The notes: generated from the sequence alone by a model not told the origin. A stretch of DNA of 64,000 nt from Hyparrhenia diplandra (GCA_015847255.1 JADLZK010009309.1:62001-126000); one strand, 5' to 3'; numbered from the stretch's first letter, positions 46,639 through 58,860 are shown. Made by a program: numbers and translations.

Positions 46639-48052
46639 AGTCTTTACTCGTCCTCGAGTAAAGTGCTAGACTAAGCGGGTTCATCTCCTTTGATTTCAAG
46701 GTTTTTATATAGGTTATTCCAAGCTTCACCTGCATTGTGAACTTCAAAGTGTCTACTAGAATATCATTGAGAAATTGAGAAATGGAATAGCCTGGATTCG
46801 AATCTTCTTACTTTTCTCAAACTTCGAAACTTGGGTTTTTATGATTTTGAAAAAGAAGATAGCATGTGTTCCTTGAATGCTTCTCTCGAATCGCTCAAGT
46901 ATTTGTGTAAGTTTTGTATCTTCACCAAGGCTTTTTGTGAGATGCCTTTGTAATGATCATCCTATTTCTACAGGTTTTTATGTGGAGTTTCTGGGTATGG
47001 ATGATTAGGAGTGGAGCTCACTTGTGTATATTGTTGGATCAAAACCTGGACTTTATGGAGATGCAAGGCATGAACTTTGATCGAGATGTGCAAGTGTGTG
47101 AGATATTTTTGTATACTCCTTGTAATGTGCATATCTCTTGGATAATTGCCTTGGAAAGTATGGGCTGTTCTCTTTTTTTTTTTTTGACGGGTCAGGTTCC
47201 GTAGTTTATTTGGACACTTGTCCATTATTCTCATGCTCTTTGGCATGTTTCTTTTCTTTTAGCCCATATCTTTCCTTTTGGCATGTATAACTTGAGAGAC
47301 ATTGCATCAAAAGTATGGAGTAAATATTTTGGTGGATGAAAAGAAAGCATGTTGTCTTGCGACATCTCGTTGTGAGAGTCGGCCTTTTTTTTTTTTTGGG
47401 TGTACGTGTTTCTCGATCATAGGTCCATGACAAGAATCTACAACAATAAGTCACAGGGCTTGATAGAACGCAACACAAAGTAAGAGGCATATAAGATTGG
47501 TTAAAGTATTTTTGTTGTGGCCCTGGTAGGTATTTCAAAGCGATTCGTGGAACATGCTATTTATTTTTTATTTTGCAAAGAAATTCCCAAGTACTTTGTA
47601 AGAGAGAGCAAGAGTCATGTCATCCTACTATATCACATTCATCAATGACTTAGATAAACTAGGGTCCCTAATATAGGTGTTCACAAGTTTGCAGGAATGA
47701 TTGCGAGGAATAAAATGTATGCAAACTTTTTAATCATAGGAAGACATAAGAATGGAGTTTTGTAAACTCTAGAATTTATTTCAGCAATTATTTTGGAGTG
47801 AGAGAGAGGGGAGGCGCACATGCTTCATGTTTAGAGTTTGTTACCTTGTTGTGCGTCACGGATGTTTTTATTCTTCTCCCCACACTTGTTTTCTTTCCTG
47901 TTACTTATGAATTGCAAGAGACAAGAAAACAAGTGCACACAAATATTGCAATATATATATTGATAATTCTTCAAGCACTACAAAATGAGTGGAAATAAAA
48001 TTGGAAAGGGAAAAATGCCTGGAATAAAAATTATTGAACCGAGTAGTGATTT
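46639..48052 (-). other. 3' non-coding region of C
   Basis: AT-rich, with no supported ORF. On the minus strand it contains the cgaggacgagtaaagac motif just before the polypurine tract and the stem-loop element at 47153-47275 described in the findings. Confidence 0.6.
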
Positions 48053-48701
48053 TCAGATGATTGGGTCAAGGGCATATGATACCTTTGCGGCCCTTGCAAC
48101 CTTTGCTAACTTTTCACTAAAACCCCGGCGTAGCTCATTGATAGTATCCCTTAGGTTTTTGATTTCTAAGTTACTTTCAGCAATACGATTGTGGGCTTTC
48201 TTGATGCTGGGAGCGAAGGCTTCGATTGCTGGCACTAAGGGAAGCTTAGAGTGGGCCCTCTAGGAGGTTTTTCATCCTCACTATCACTGAAGAAACCAGC
48301 GGGCTGACCTCTAATGGGATGGCTTCCTAGAGGTTTTCTTACCCGTCTAATTTTAGGCGCTGCCTTGGGTGTTTCTGGGTCTTTAGCAGGAGGAGGAGGA
48401 ACGGCCCTATCAGATCTAGGAGGCGCAGGAATATTAGCAGGGGAAGAAACGGGGCCTTCTCCTTAACGGCACCGGTTGAAGTGGTTGGTGGTATCTTCTT
48501 CATGGGTGCAGCAGCTTGGGGCACCTTCTTCTTGATCACCATTTTGTTTTGGGTATCCACCAAGGTTGGTGGAGCCATGATGGCTAGAGTTGTTGCCATT
48601 ACAATCATAGCTTCACCCTCCCCTATAGGTTGCTCTTGCTTCTCTCCTTCTTCATCATCAAGGCCAAGGTTTTTGTAGAGAGCTAAAGCAAGGTTGGCCA
48701 T
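48053..48701 (-). pseudogene. 3' ORF of C (between integrase and LTR), Pro-rich and coiled coil
   Basis: The ATG at 48701 begins MANLALALYKNLGLDDEEGE. The frame stays open for about 80 codons, shifts near 48460, continues as a Pro/Arg-rich part (PPPPAKDPETPKAAPKIRRV) with an acidic patch (FFSDSEDEKPPRGP) and ends with a helical stretch (KNLRDTINELRRGFSEKLAK), stopping at about 48053. No signal peptide, transmembrane helix or fusion-type motif is visible, so it is not a recognisable envelope gene although it occupies that position. It has its own TATA box 90 bases upstream. Function is unknown. Confidence 0.5.
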
Positions 48702-48790
48702 GGTGCTGATCTAGGTGTACTAGAAACAAAGTTGGTGAGGGGAAGAAGAGAAAGCTTGAGTTGATGAATGGAGGAGAGGTGGAGGGTGAG

Positions 48791-48797
48791 TTTTATA
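48791..48797 (-). promoter_or_regulatory. TATA box upstream of the C 3' ORF
   Basis: cctataaaactc on the minus strand, then a CT-rich leader (ctcaagctttctcttcttcc) and the ATG at 48701. The spacing fits a separate plant promoter. Confidence 0.5.
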
Positions 48798-48799
48798 GG

Positions 48800-49280
48800 T
48801 GCTCGGCGACTCCTCGAAGGAAATGAACTAAAAGCACCGCCATGGATGCGATATGCAGAGGATCAAGAAGATGCGAGAGGACCCCTGGTTCGGCCGCACC
48901 CGCTGGGGCGGCTCCTTCGCGCCCAAATTTTTTCTCGAGGCCCCCTTGTCAATCTCTAGTCCCATGATGCGGTGTACTTTGATCCGATTCGACCGGATCG
49001 GTGCGAGATGGCTTGAGTGTGATCTTGATCATGGTGGAATCAAGAGGATGTGACTTACTTCTTTTTCATGATTTTGCACTTAAAGCCAAAGGTTCTAATT
49101 GATCAACAAAATATTATTTGAATTTTCAAAATTTGCTTTTCAAATTTGAATTTAGAGAAAGCATGGCATTTTGCGCTTTGTTATTAAAAGAAATAAGACT
49201 AGTAGAAATAAACTCTATATTATTTTTATTATATTTTTGTTATTTTTAGAGTTTATATTCTACTAAGCTTATTTTATCAA
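48800..49280. other. Spacer between C integrase and 3' ORF
   Basis: A GC-rich promoter-like stretch (48800-49020) and an AT-rich stretch (49040-49280). No gene is supported. Confidence 0.4.
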
Positions 49281-49624
49281 ACGATTCATTAATATTAGGA
49301 GAAGGCTCAAGGAAAGTTTTGAGTCTTTGACCATTTACCTTTGAGATATTACCGTCGTCATCCCGGATAGTTATAGCTCCATGTGGCGCAGTGTCGAAGA
49401 CTCGACGTATGGTCCTCTCCATTTGCTTCTAAGCTTTCCTTCACCGAATAACTTCACTCGGGAGTTGAACAATAGTACCTTGTCACCCTTGTTGAATGTT
49501 TTCGGGATTATTCGTGGTGGTCGTGCCATCTTTTGGTTCGTTCTTTGTTGATCTTGGCACTATGGTAGGCCTTCTCACGCCACTCTTCTAGCTCGGCTAT
49601 TTGCTTTTGTCTGTTTCTTGCCGG
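49281..49624 (-). pseudogene. pol: C integrase C-terminus
   Basis: On the minus strand the part next to F reads QKQIAELEEWREKAYHSAKI, then after a shift HGAITIRDDDGNISKVNGQR and LKTFLEPSP. It is the C-terminal DNA-binding part of an Athila integrase, and it continues the integrase that stops at 56208 on the other side of F. Confidence 0.8.
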
Positions 49625-50915
49625 TGTTGACACTCATTTAATGTATGTTTTACTACCACCAAAGTGAACCACTAATGCAATATTACATGTGAAAACATAA
49701 CCAAATATTATTTATCTAACGAGTTCCACCAGTTTTGGTGTTTCAAGTTGTTTTGCAGGAATGTTGTGGAAATACAAATAAAGTGGGAAGCGCAAAGTCA
49801 GAAATACATAAAAGAGCAAAGGGAAGCAAGGAGGCCGATTCCACGCCTCATCTGGACTTTGCACCAGCGGGAAACCATCTACCGAGGCCTACAAGCCCAC
49901 CGAGGAGAAAGGAGAGGCAAAATGGGGCCCATCTTTGCGGCGGCCAGGGCGCGATTTGCGGCGGCCGGCCCAAAATTTCGGGCGCCTTTTCCGCCCTTTC
50001 TCTGGCGGGTTCGCACGGACTTCACTGGCGGCGGTTGCATGTGGTGCAAACTTTCGTTCCGCCAAATGCCCCTCGGAACAAGGATGGCCCTCCATTCTCT
50101 CCCCTCTTTTCCTATATAAAGAGACCCCTACACCTATTGTACAACACACAACACACGACACAACACACTTGAGCTTCAATTCCAAATCCCATACAATGTA
50201 GTGGTGTCCCTCTAGGTGTTCTTCACCTAGTTGTACAAATTAGAAAATAGGAAGAGAGGAGAGGGAAGAGGAGAGGAGGAGCCGGGTTTGTCGGTTTCGC
50301 CTCAACTTTGTACCTCTACGGAGCCGACTCTTTGTGAGTAATATCCAGGTTATCTTATGGTATTATCTTGATTATTACTTGACTAAATTCAGTCTTATTC
50401 TATTTTACTTACTGGATCTCCGTTCGACCGAAGGCTCTAGTTTTTACGTGAAACTAGTTTCGTAACCGCTAGCGTAGACATGGTGTCTGGGCTAGAGTTT
50501 ACCTGAGATTGCGCCCAATGCTACGGAATAGTTGTGGTAGCCCCGGGGGTGACAGCTCCGACCAGGCCTTTGTAGTCCACCACGTACGTGTTGGTGTTTT
50601 CGTAGAGCTTTAGGCGGCCTGACCCCGATTACCGTTTCCCAGTCTTTTCGAGAATCGGAAAGGTTCCGCTGCTCCGAAGTAAGTAGGGTTTAGTAAGCCT
50701 GAACCTTGGTATTTAGTAATCTTGAGAAAACCTTAGAGAACCCCTCTCTACCTACAAAAATATTATTCTACCACATCTCTTGGACGTACTTGATCCCTTC
50801 TAGTTCACTTCTCGTTCCCCGTGGAAATCGATACCCTGAATACTCCGGGTGAAAGCTACAACGGTACTTTCCGTGCGCTTGCGGATTTATCTGTGTGCGT
50901 TAAAAAATACCAACA
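49625..50915 (+). repeat. F 5' LTR
   Basis: A TATA box (TATATAAA) at 50113-50120 and a GC-rich upstream part. Open frames across the U3 (for example 49735-50172) are shared with the 3' LTR and have no domain. Confidence 0.9.
50113..50120 (+). promoter_or_regulatory. TATA box of F 5' LTR
   Basis: cctatataaagagacc, followed by a leader of cacaacacac repeats. The second copy is at 55398-55405. Confidence 0.65.
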
Positions 50916-50922
50916 AGCTTTC

Positions 50923-50939
50923 TGGCGCCGTTGCGGGAA
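50923..50939 (+). other. Primer-binding site of F (Athila type)
   Basis: TGGCGCCGTTGCGGGAA lies seven bases after the LTR end, nearly identical to the canonical TGGCGCCGTTGCCGGGG. Confidence 0.8.
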
Positions 50940-51031
50940 ACAGTAGCTGTTCTAGAATCGAACCCAAGTCGTTCATGTATCTCTTTTTACTTTTATTTTA
51001 TACACCTCACCACCATTACCATCCCAACCAC

Positions 51032-52350
51032 ATGAATTCCACTCCAATTTTTAATCTTTGGCTCCAAAGGGTGATTTATTGGAGCCTCCACCATCATCAC
51101 ACCCCATCTTTATAAATGGCTATGAGCTTCGCCCTGCTTTCATAGCCATGGTTCGGGAGCAACCCTTCTCTAGGCGAGAAGGCGAAAATCCTCACGTAAA
51201 ATGGGATGAACTTCGAGACAAACTTTGTCTCGCTTTCTTCCCTATTTCCCGAGTCACCGCCCATCGGATAAAAACTCTAAAAAAATATAGCAAATAGAGA
51301 AGGAGACTCTAGGAGCAGTTTAGGCCGATTCACAAACCTCATAAATATAGGTCCAAACCTTTCCGTGCTTGACCATGTTCTTATGATTCACTTAGATCTT
51401 GGTCTAAGCTAGAAAGATTCTCTCCAAAATAACCTATCTTTGGGAGGCTCATTCGTACATAAATCCATTAGTGAGGGAAATGCCATTTTAGAGAAAAATC
51501 TTTGAAAACACCCCTTATCTGGCATTTATGACAAGCATCCTAAAGAAATAGTAAAGTCAAGCCCCCGACCGATGAGAGGAGGCACACGCAACCAAATTTG
51601 AAACTCATTCAAATCCTTTTGATAATTCGGTTGTTGAGGAACCTCCCATTAAGGGAACATGCTATCAAACACTTGGGGTTGAAGAATCCCACCTTTTGCA
51701 TGTCCCTTTGAATTCGAGGATGACCTTTTTCTTGATGATGATTTTGCGAATGCTTTAGAAATTCCCATATCAGAATCATCATATACCTCGAATTCCTATA
51801 TGAGACATCAAGAACATTCACAACACATAGAGGGTGAATCAATTCATATAGAAGACATTTCTATACCTTCTCCCTCTATGCCCACACATGATGTCTCATT
51901 CGGGGAGAACGTGAGGCAGTCTCAATAATAATTATTTTTGATCCATATTCTGTAGATGACTTGATCTATCTTAAGAAACAAAGTGCTCCCCACAAATAGG
52001 GAGATTTCATCAATGAATATGGAAGTTACATTCTAAATGACCCATCCACTCCATGCTCATATGATAAATCTCCGAGTCGATCTACAACTCAGCCACCATC
52101 GGCAAAATTCCACAACCCCTATGATCTCTCGGCCATAAAAACTTTGAAAAGGTTGTTGTAAATACTTTTGTCTATCACAAATTTTGCAAATTTCGTGGTG
52201 GCTTGGCACGAAGTTTTATAGATCAACCCACAAAGGTTGGTGTTGAAAGGGAAACCACATCACCAACATTGGATTCATTTCAAAAGGTTTCCCAAAGATG
52301 AGCTTTCGTCTTTAAACAAAGCACTTTCGGGGAGATGACCCGCTCTATCA
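51032..52350 (+). pseudogene. gag: F gag remnant with internal deletion
   Basis: The ATG at 51032 begins MNSTPIFN. Then APKGDLLEPPPSSHPIFING and YELRPAFIAMVREQPFS follow, matching the C gag start. After ENPH the frame jumps directly to WDELRDKLCLAFFPISRV, which in C lies about 65 residues further on, so the capsid core is deleted nearly in frame. A stop follows at 51297. Broken gag-like reading, ending in acidic stretches, goes on to about 52350. Confidence 0.75.
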
Positions 52351-54914
52351 ATAAAATGGTTCTTTACAAAAAGAAATAAAAAAAACTTCTTTTCTCATTA
52401 ATAAAAAGCAAGAACATGTTATCAAACCAGTATGCACCTTCGGGTATTCTTGTTGCTAACCATTTCAGGTGGAGACAAAGAAGAACGGAGAAGCATGCAA
52501 CGCTTGAAAGCATGAGGCTACTCCAACTACAAACTTTGATGCTCATGGGTGATGGAACACACTTTCGGATGGAGGCCACGACCTTGCACACTTGAATTTT
52601 ACACAAAAATTCAAGTGTGGGGGAGGAGGGTGTAAGTTCAAATTCCACACACACCAAGGGGTCAAAAAAAAATGATGTGAGCCCGACCTTGCTAAAAAAA
52701 AAAATAGAAAAAATAAAAAGATTGAAAAAATAATAATAATAAAATAAAAAAGAGAGAGAAGGTGGATTCTTCTCTAGACCTTTGTTATCATCAAAGCTTA
52801 TGGTCTATACACACCATACATGTGCGTGGCTCAAAGCATTGATGGTTGCCTAAGTTGGACCATATACAACAAAGTCACCGATGCAAAGCAACTTCGGAAC
52901 TCCATCCACATATCTTTGCGGGTAAAAGTACTCAGGTAATGCAAAGGTAATAAATGTTCAATAACTCCTTCAATTATATTTATCTTCACAAAAATACAAA
53001 TTTATTCTTCCCATGTTTATGTCATATGCTCTGGTTTGGATGAACTCGTATACAAGTACATCTATAGGCCTTTTCAAATTAAGCATGGTGCTTAGGTTGA
53101 AAAGATCTTCTTTAATCAAAATTTGACATGGTGTTGAATCTTGGTTAATGAACTTAGAGTAATTATTTTCATGAGCAATGAGAAGTAATCTATGATGGAG
53201 ATAAATCAAGACTATATTTATGTTGCGAACTTTACCTTGGTCTTGCTTGAGCTTGAAAGAAGTTGAATGAACATGTTTGATAATAATAAAATAAATAAAT
53301 ATTTTTTTTTGCATAATAAACTTGTTCTATCTTGTTCTTGTTTTGAAATAAGGATCTGTCCTTTCTCTCTAAAAATATATATATATATAAATAAAAATGA
53401 GATCTTGAAAAAAAAACAATGGTGCTTCCCTTCGGGTATTTTCTATCACTAACATTTACAGGAACGAAGGATGAGCATTATCGAAAGAACAAAAGCACCA
53501 ACCCATATCATGAACTAATGGAGGAGCATGTATACAACTCGGTTTGATCATTTTCTCCCCATCTGTTCATATGCATGCTCCTGGTTTTATACTTGTCTTG
53601 CAAAACTTAAAAAAAAAGAACCAAATTCCACACTTAGATTTAAAATTCGAAAGTAAATATGAATATAGCTCTTTGAGTATGGCCTACATAAATTTTGTTC
53701 CTTACATATCCTTAGTGCTTGTGGGAAAAATATATTTAGGAAAAACATATTGCCTAAGTTGTTGTGCAGGTGAGATATGGCTTTGGCATAGGAATCCAAC
53801 CTTTTCTATTCAAAGTACTTGGAGAATTTCCTTTTCGATCAAATGCTAAAATCCATAGTTTCACTTACTCCTCAATGGTGAGAAATTCCTACCAAGGCCA
53901 AATATATCATGATTACATCTGAAAACCTTCTACATATGCTACTTGTTCTTGCATTGAGCTCTGTCAAACTTTGTTGACCCATGTTGAGAATTTTATCATG
54001 CTCTTAAATCAAGATCACGTACACGCCACCAGATAAATGCACTACTCCTACAATGGGAGTAGGCGCAAAACATGCCTTCCATTTAGATCCATCCAAAAAT
54101 GTTCTACTCCTACTTTGGGAGTGAACAAAAATATCTTTGTTAGGTTTCATCAAAATAAATGCTCCAAATACTTATTGATATATCCCTCTCAAAAGTCTTC
54201 CAAAAAAGAGACATGAGGCTATCATCAAAAGAAAAAAAAAATGGACAAGTGTCCTCTATTAAAACAATGGGTGCTTAGATGCCCGCCTCTCTATAAAAAA
54301 AAAAAAAGAAAAGATGAAAAAAAAATAGAGAATAAAAAGATAGCCCATGTTCTCACAAATATTTCCTCCAAAGTCTCAATAAAGAGAGATATTTCAAGGA
54401 GCATAGTAGAAATAGGATAGCCACTATATATATCCACACACTTGCACATCTTGATTTAATTGTATAATATTTTTCTCCCATGGATCCATTATTTGACCTA
54501 GCAAAATGCAAAGTACAAAGTGTGCCCACAAATTTTTTTCCCTACCTAAGCTCCACATAAGCCTTTTAGAAGTAGGAAGAAAAAGAAGGCAATAAATGCC
54601 TTGGTAAGGGAACGCATACACCACTGAAGCGATTTGAGAGTGCCATTTGAGGAGTACTTGTGAACTATGCTTTAAAAAAAAAAAAAAAAAAAACTCCAAG
54701 TTACTAAGATGTGAACATAGGATGACTTTGTTTTGAGCCGTTCCATCTTTCAACCGCCCAAGAATATATGTTAGACACTCCACATATCCCACAGTAATGA
54801 GGCATGTCTAGGGATGATCTTTATGTTGGGTTCATAACTTCGAATTGCTATGTTTATACTTACTTTATCACTAACCTTTACTCGGGACGAGCAAAGAGTC
54901 AAGTGTGGGGAACT
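52351..54914 (+). other. 3' non-coding region of F
   Basis: No gene is supported. It contains an extra purine tract (aagtgtgggggaggagg, about 52613), the hairpin pair at 53080-53137, the stem-loop element at 54212-54349, several A-runs and the final polypurine tract. Landmarks shared with G1 (ttaagcatggtgcttagg) show the two elements are related. Confidence 0.65.
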
Positions 54915-56207
54915 TGTTGACACTCATTTAATGTATGTTTTACTACCACCAAAGTGAACCACTAATGCAATATTACATGTGAAAACATAACCAAATATTA
55001 TTTATCTAACGAGTTCCACCAGTTTTGGTGTTTCAAGTTGTTTTTGCGAGGAATGTTGTGGAAATACAAATAAAGTGGGAAGCGCAAAGTCAGAAATACG
55101 CAAAGAGCAAAGGGAAGCAAGGAGGCCGATTCCACGCCTCATCCGGACTTTGCACCGGCGGGAAACCATCTACCGAGGCCTACAAGCCCCCACCGGAGAA
55201 AGGAGAGGCAAAATGGGGCCCATACTGCGGTGGCGGCGCTGCGGCGGCCGGCCCAAAATTTCGGCGCCTTTTTCCCGCCCTTTCTCTGCGCGGTTCGCTC
55301 ACGGACTTCACGCGGCGGTTGCATGTGGTGCAAACTTTGCGTTCCGCCAAATGCCCCTCGGAACAAGGATGGCCCTCCATTCTCTCCTCTCTTTTCCTAT
55401 ATAAAGAGACCCCTACACCTATTGTACAACACACAACACACGACACAACACACTTGAGCTTCAATTCCAAATCCCATACAATGTAGTGGTGTCCCTCTAG
55501 GTGTTCTTCACCTAGTTGTACAAATTAGAAAATAGGAAGAGAGGAGAGGGAAGAGGAGAGGAGGAGCCGGGTTTGTCGGTTTCGCCTCAACTTTGTACCT
55601 CTACTTTGAGCCCGACTCTTTGTGAGTAATATCCGAGGTTATCTTATGGTATTATCTTGATTATTACTTGACTAAATTCAGTCTTATTCTATTTTACTTA
55701 CTTGGATCTCCGTTCGGAATCGAAGGCTCTAGTTTTTACGTGAAACTAGTTTCAGAACCGCTAAGCGTAGACATGGTGTGCAGGCTAGAGTTTTACGAGA
55801 TTGCGCCCAATGCTACGGAATAGTTGTGGTAGCCCCGGGGGTGACAGCTCCGACTAGGCCTTTGTAGTCCACCACGTGCGTGTCGGTGTTTTTTCGTAGA
55901 GCTTTTAGGCGGCCCGACCCCCGATTACCGTTTCCAGTCTTTTCGAGAATCGGAAAGGTTCCACGCTCTCAGTAAGTAGGGTTTAGTAAGCCTGAACCTT
56001 GGTATTTAGTAATCTTGAGAAAACCTTAGAGAACCCCTCTCTACCTACAAAAAATATTATTCTACCACATCTCTTGGGCGTACTTGATCCCTTCTAGTTC
56101 ACTTCTCGTTCCCGTGGAAATCGATACCCTGAATACTCGGGTGAAAGCTACAACGGTACTTTCCGTGCGCTTGCGGATTTATACGTGTGCGTTAAAAAAT
56201 ACCAACA
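54915..56207 (+). repeat. F 3' LTR
   Basis: Matches 49625-50915. Differences are small indels concentrated at CAG/CTG words. TATATAAA lies at 55398-55405. Confidence 0.9.
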
Positions 56208-57214
56208 AATAGGCTAGCTTGAGGTCCATATTCCAACTCTTGATTGCCCAGTAGCCTCGATGTTCGAGTTCTACTGGCAGATGGCAGCTTTTGCCATAGA
56301 CGAGTTGGTATGGTGACATGCCAATGGGGGTCTTGTAAGCTGTCCTGTATGCCCAGAGTGCATTAGGTAGTTTATCTTTCCATCCCTTCCCCATGGCATT
56401 CACGGTCTTCTGCGAGATATTTTTGATTTGTTTATTTGAGGTTTCGCCGCGACCGCTTGTATGCGTGGGTGGTAAGGTGTGGCAATGTTGTGTCTTGCTC
56501 CCAACTCCTACAAGAATGCTCTGAAGCCTTTGTCCGTGAAATGTGACCCTCCGTCGCTCACCACCATTCGTGGGGTGCCAAAGCGAGGGAAGATTATCTC
56601 ATGGAACATTTTTCTTGCGTGCTTGGCGTCGGCAGCTTAGCATGGCAAAGCTTCTACCCATTTTGAGACGTAATCCACGGCGATGAGATTATATTCACTA
56701 TCATGGGACTATTGGAAGGGTCCCATGAAGTCAATACCCCAAAAGTCAAAGATCTCAACTTGCAAATTGTAGTGGAGGGGCATAGCATTCCGTGATGTAA
56801 TGCCTCCTTGCGGTGGCACTTGTGACACCTTCGAATAAATTCTTTGGTGTCGTTGTACATTGTTGGCGGAAAAGAATCCGCCTTTGCCCGATTTTTGGCT
56901 TGTGTGCGGAACACTCCATAGTGGCCTCCATACGGGGCTGCATGGCACTTCTCAATGATTTGTTGCCCTTCCATTGTGGGTACACACCTTCTCAGCAAAC
57001 AGTCAGCGTATATCCTGTAGAGGTACGGATCATCCCATAGGTGGCGTCTGCTTTCTACTTGCAGCTTCCTTCTGGACTCGCCCGGGGGTACATATCCTGA
57101 AACCATGAAATTAACAATATCTGCGTACCACGGGGTTACGTCCGCCACCTTGAGGAGCATGTTATCGCGTAGGAAGTCATTGATGGGTAGTTCCTGCATG
57201 TTAGTGACTTGCAA
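56208..57214 (-). pseudogene. pol: C integrase, main part
   Basis: On the minus strand: the zinc-binding region (CHAAPYGGHYGVFRTQAKNR, then CHKCHRKEALHHG), a DFWGIDFMGPF core with the first catalytic Asp, VVSDGGSHFTDKGF-type second Asp region near 56580, and the terminal WAYRTAYKTPIGMSPYQLVYG. It breaks at F (56207) after WNMDLKLA. Several stops and shifts are present. Integrase would insert the cDNA. Confidence 0.85.
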
Positions 57215-58860
57215 ACGCGAAAGATGATCCGCAACGGTATTTTCTACTCCTTTTTTATCCCTGATTTCTTGGTCAAACTCTTGGAGTAGGAGGATCCACC
57301 GGATAAGTCTAGGTTTTGCATCTTTCTTGGTGAGCAGGTATTTCAGAGCTGCATGGTCTATCTAGACGATGACTTTTGAGCCCACCAAGCAAGACCTAAA
57401 CTTATCCATAGCAAAAACTATTGTTAGGAGCTCTTTTTCTGTGGTAGCGTAATTAAGTTGAGCTCCTGTTAGTGTTTTGCTTGCGTAAGCGATCGCGTGA
57501 TGCTTCTTATCTTTGGTTTGGCCAAGGACCGCACCAACAGCATAGTCACTTGCATCACACATGATCTCAAATGGCAGCGACCAATCTGGTGGTTGTATGA
57601 TTGGTGCTGAGATGAGTGCTTCCTTAAGAGTAAGGAATGCTTTTAAGCACTCATCTATGAACTCAAAGGGTACATCTTTAGCGAACAGGCTTGTGAGGGG
57701 TCTACAGATTTGTGAAAAATCTTTGATAAACCTTGTATAGAACCCTGCATGGCCTAGAAAGCTACGGATCCCTTTTACGTTCACCGGGGGAGGTAGTTGC
57801 TCAATCACTTCGACCTTTGCTCGATCTACCTCGATTCCCCTCTCGGAGACTAGGTGTCCAAGAACGATGAAATGGCACTTTTCCCAATTTAGTACCAGGT
57901 CCTTTTCTTGGCATCTCTGCAAGACTTTGTCTAAGTTCTCAAGACAGTTGTCAAAGGTTTTTCCATAGACGGAGAAATCGTCCATGAATACCTCCATGAT
58001 CTCCTCAATCATGTCTGAGAATATGGACATCATACACCATTGGAATGATGTGGGTGCATTGCACAACCCAAACGACATCCTTCGATAAGCGTATGTTCCA
58101 TACGGGCATGTAAAAGTTGTCTTGCTTTAATCGTCGGGGTGGATTGGGATTTGGTGATAACCCGAATACCCATCTAGGAAACAGAAGAAAGAGTGTTTTG
58201 CTAACCGCTCCAACATTTCATCAATGAAGGGGAGCGGATAGTGATCTTTCTTTGTTGCCGTGTTGAATCGATACACATTCTCCACCCCGTGACGGTACGC
58301 TGAGGGATGAGCTCATTTTTAGCGTTTTCTACAACCGTCATTCATCCTTTCTTGGGTACCACTTGGACGGGGCTGACCCGGCCGCTATGTGGTGCGGGAT
58401 AGATAATCCCGGTGTGAAGAAGTTTGAGGACTTCCTTCTTCACGACTTCCCTCATCTCATTATTGAGCGGCGTTGTGGTTCACGTGATGGTGTTTTGGCC
58501 GGGTCAATAGGTATGCGATGAGTACACATCGTTGGGCTAATCCCCTTCAAATCTTGAAGAGAATACCCGAAGACAGACCTATGTTTCTCTAGGACAGCAA
58601 TGAGTTTGGACGTCTCCTCATCTGTTAGCTTGTCGCTAATGATTACGGGAGCGTTCCTATCATTATTGAGGAAAACATAGCGTAGGCCTTCGAGGCGGGG
58701 TTTTTAGCTCAACGGGGAGGTGGTGTCGGTGCCTCCTCAACAGGAAGTTCAAAGAAGTCGCCCACTTCATCAATTTCTTCGATGAAGAATTTCGCATCTT
58801 CTTCTAAAGATGCTTCGGGGGACTTGAACGGTATTTCTGACACGACCTCAACGGGCATGC
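57215..58860 (-). pseudogene. pol: C reverse transcriptase and RNase H
   Basis: The best part is an open frame 58078-57362: MSFGLCNAPTSFQWCMMSIF, FMDDFSVYG (catalytic pair), LVLNWEKCHFIV, GIRSFLGHAGFYTRFIKDFS, then RNase H with FEIMCDASDYAVGAVLGQ and YATTEKELLTIVFAMDKFRS. A TAG at 57362 interrupts before DHAALKYLLTKKDAKPRLIR. The upstream fingers region (58100-58860) is readable only in pieces. FMDD instead of YVDD is usual for Athila-type RT. Confidence 0.9.

Larger units (their letters stand above)
49625..56207 (+). mobile_element. Element F: non-autonomous Athila-like retrotransposon inserted in the C integrase
   Basis: LTRs 49625-50915 and 54915-56207 (1291 and 1293 bases) begin TGTTGACACTC and end taccaaca. 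A primer site lies at 50923-50939 and a polypurine tract (aagtgtggggaact) ends at 54914. The 4 kb interior has a deleted gag and no pol. The target duplication is not clear: the flanks are gccgg and aatag, but base errors are likely. The LTRs are very alike, so insertion is comparatively recent. Confidence 0.9.

Noticed and set aside
48053..48701. Envelope gene in element C
   Set aside because: Position fits, but no signal peptide, membrane helix or cleavage-type motif is seen.
49735..50201. 145- and 88-codon frames in the F LTR (copies at 55025-55486)
   Set aside because: They lie across U3 and the TATA box, differ in frame between LTRs and show no domain.
49620..56212. A clean 5-base target duplication for F
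   Set aside because: The flanks (gccgg and aatag) do not match; base errors at this site prevent a call.
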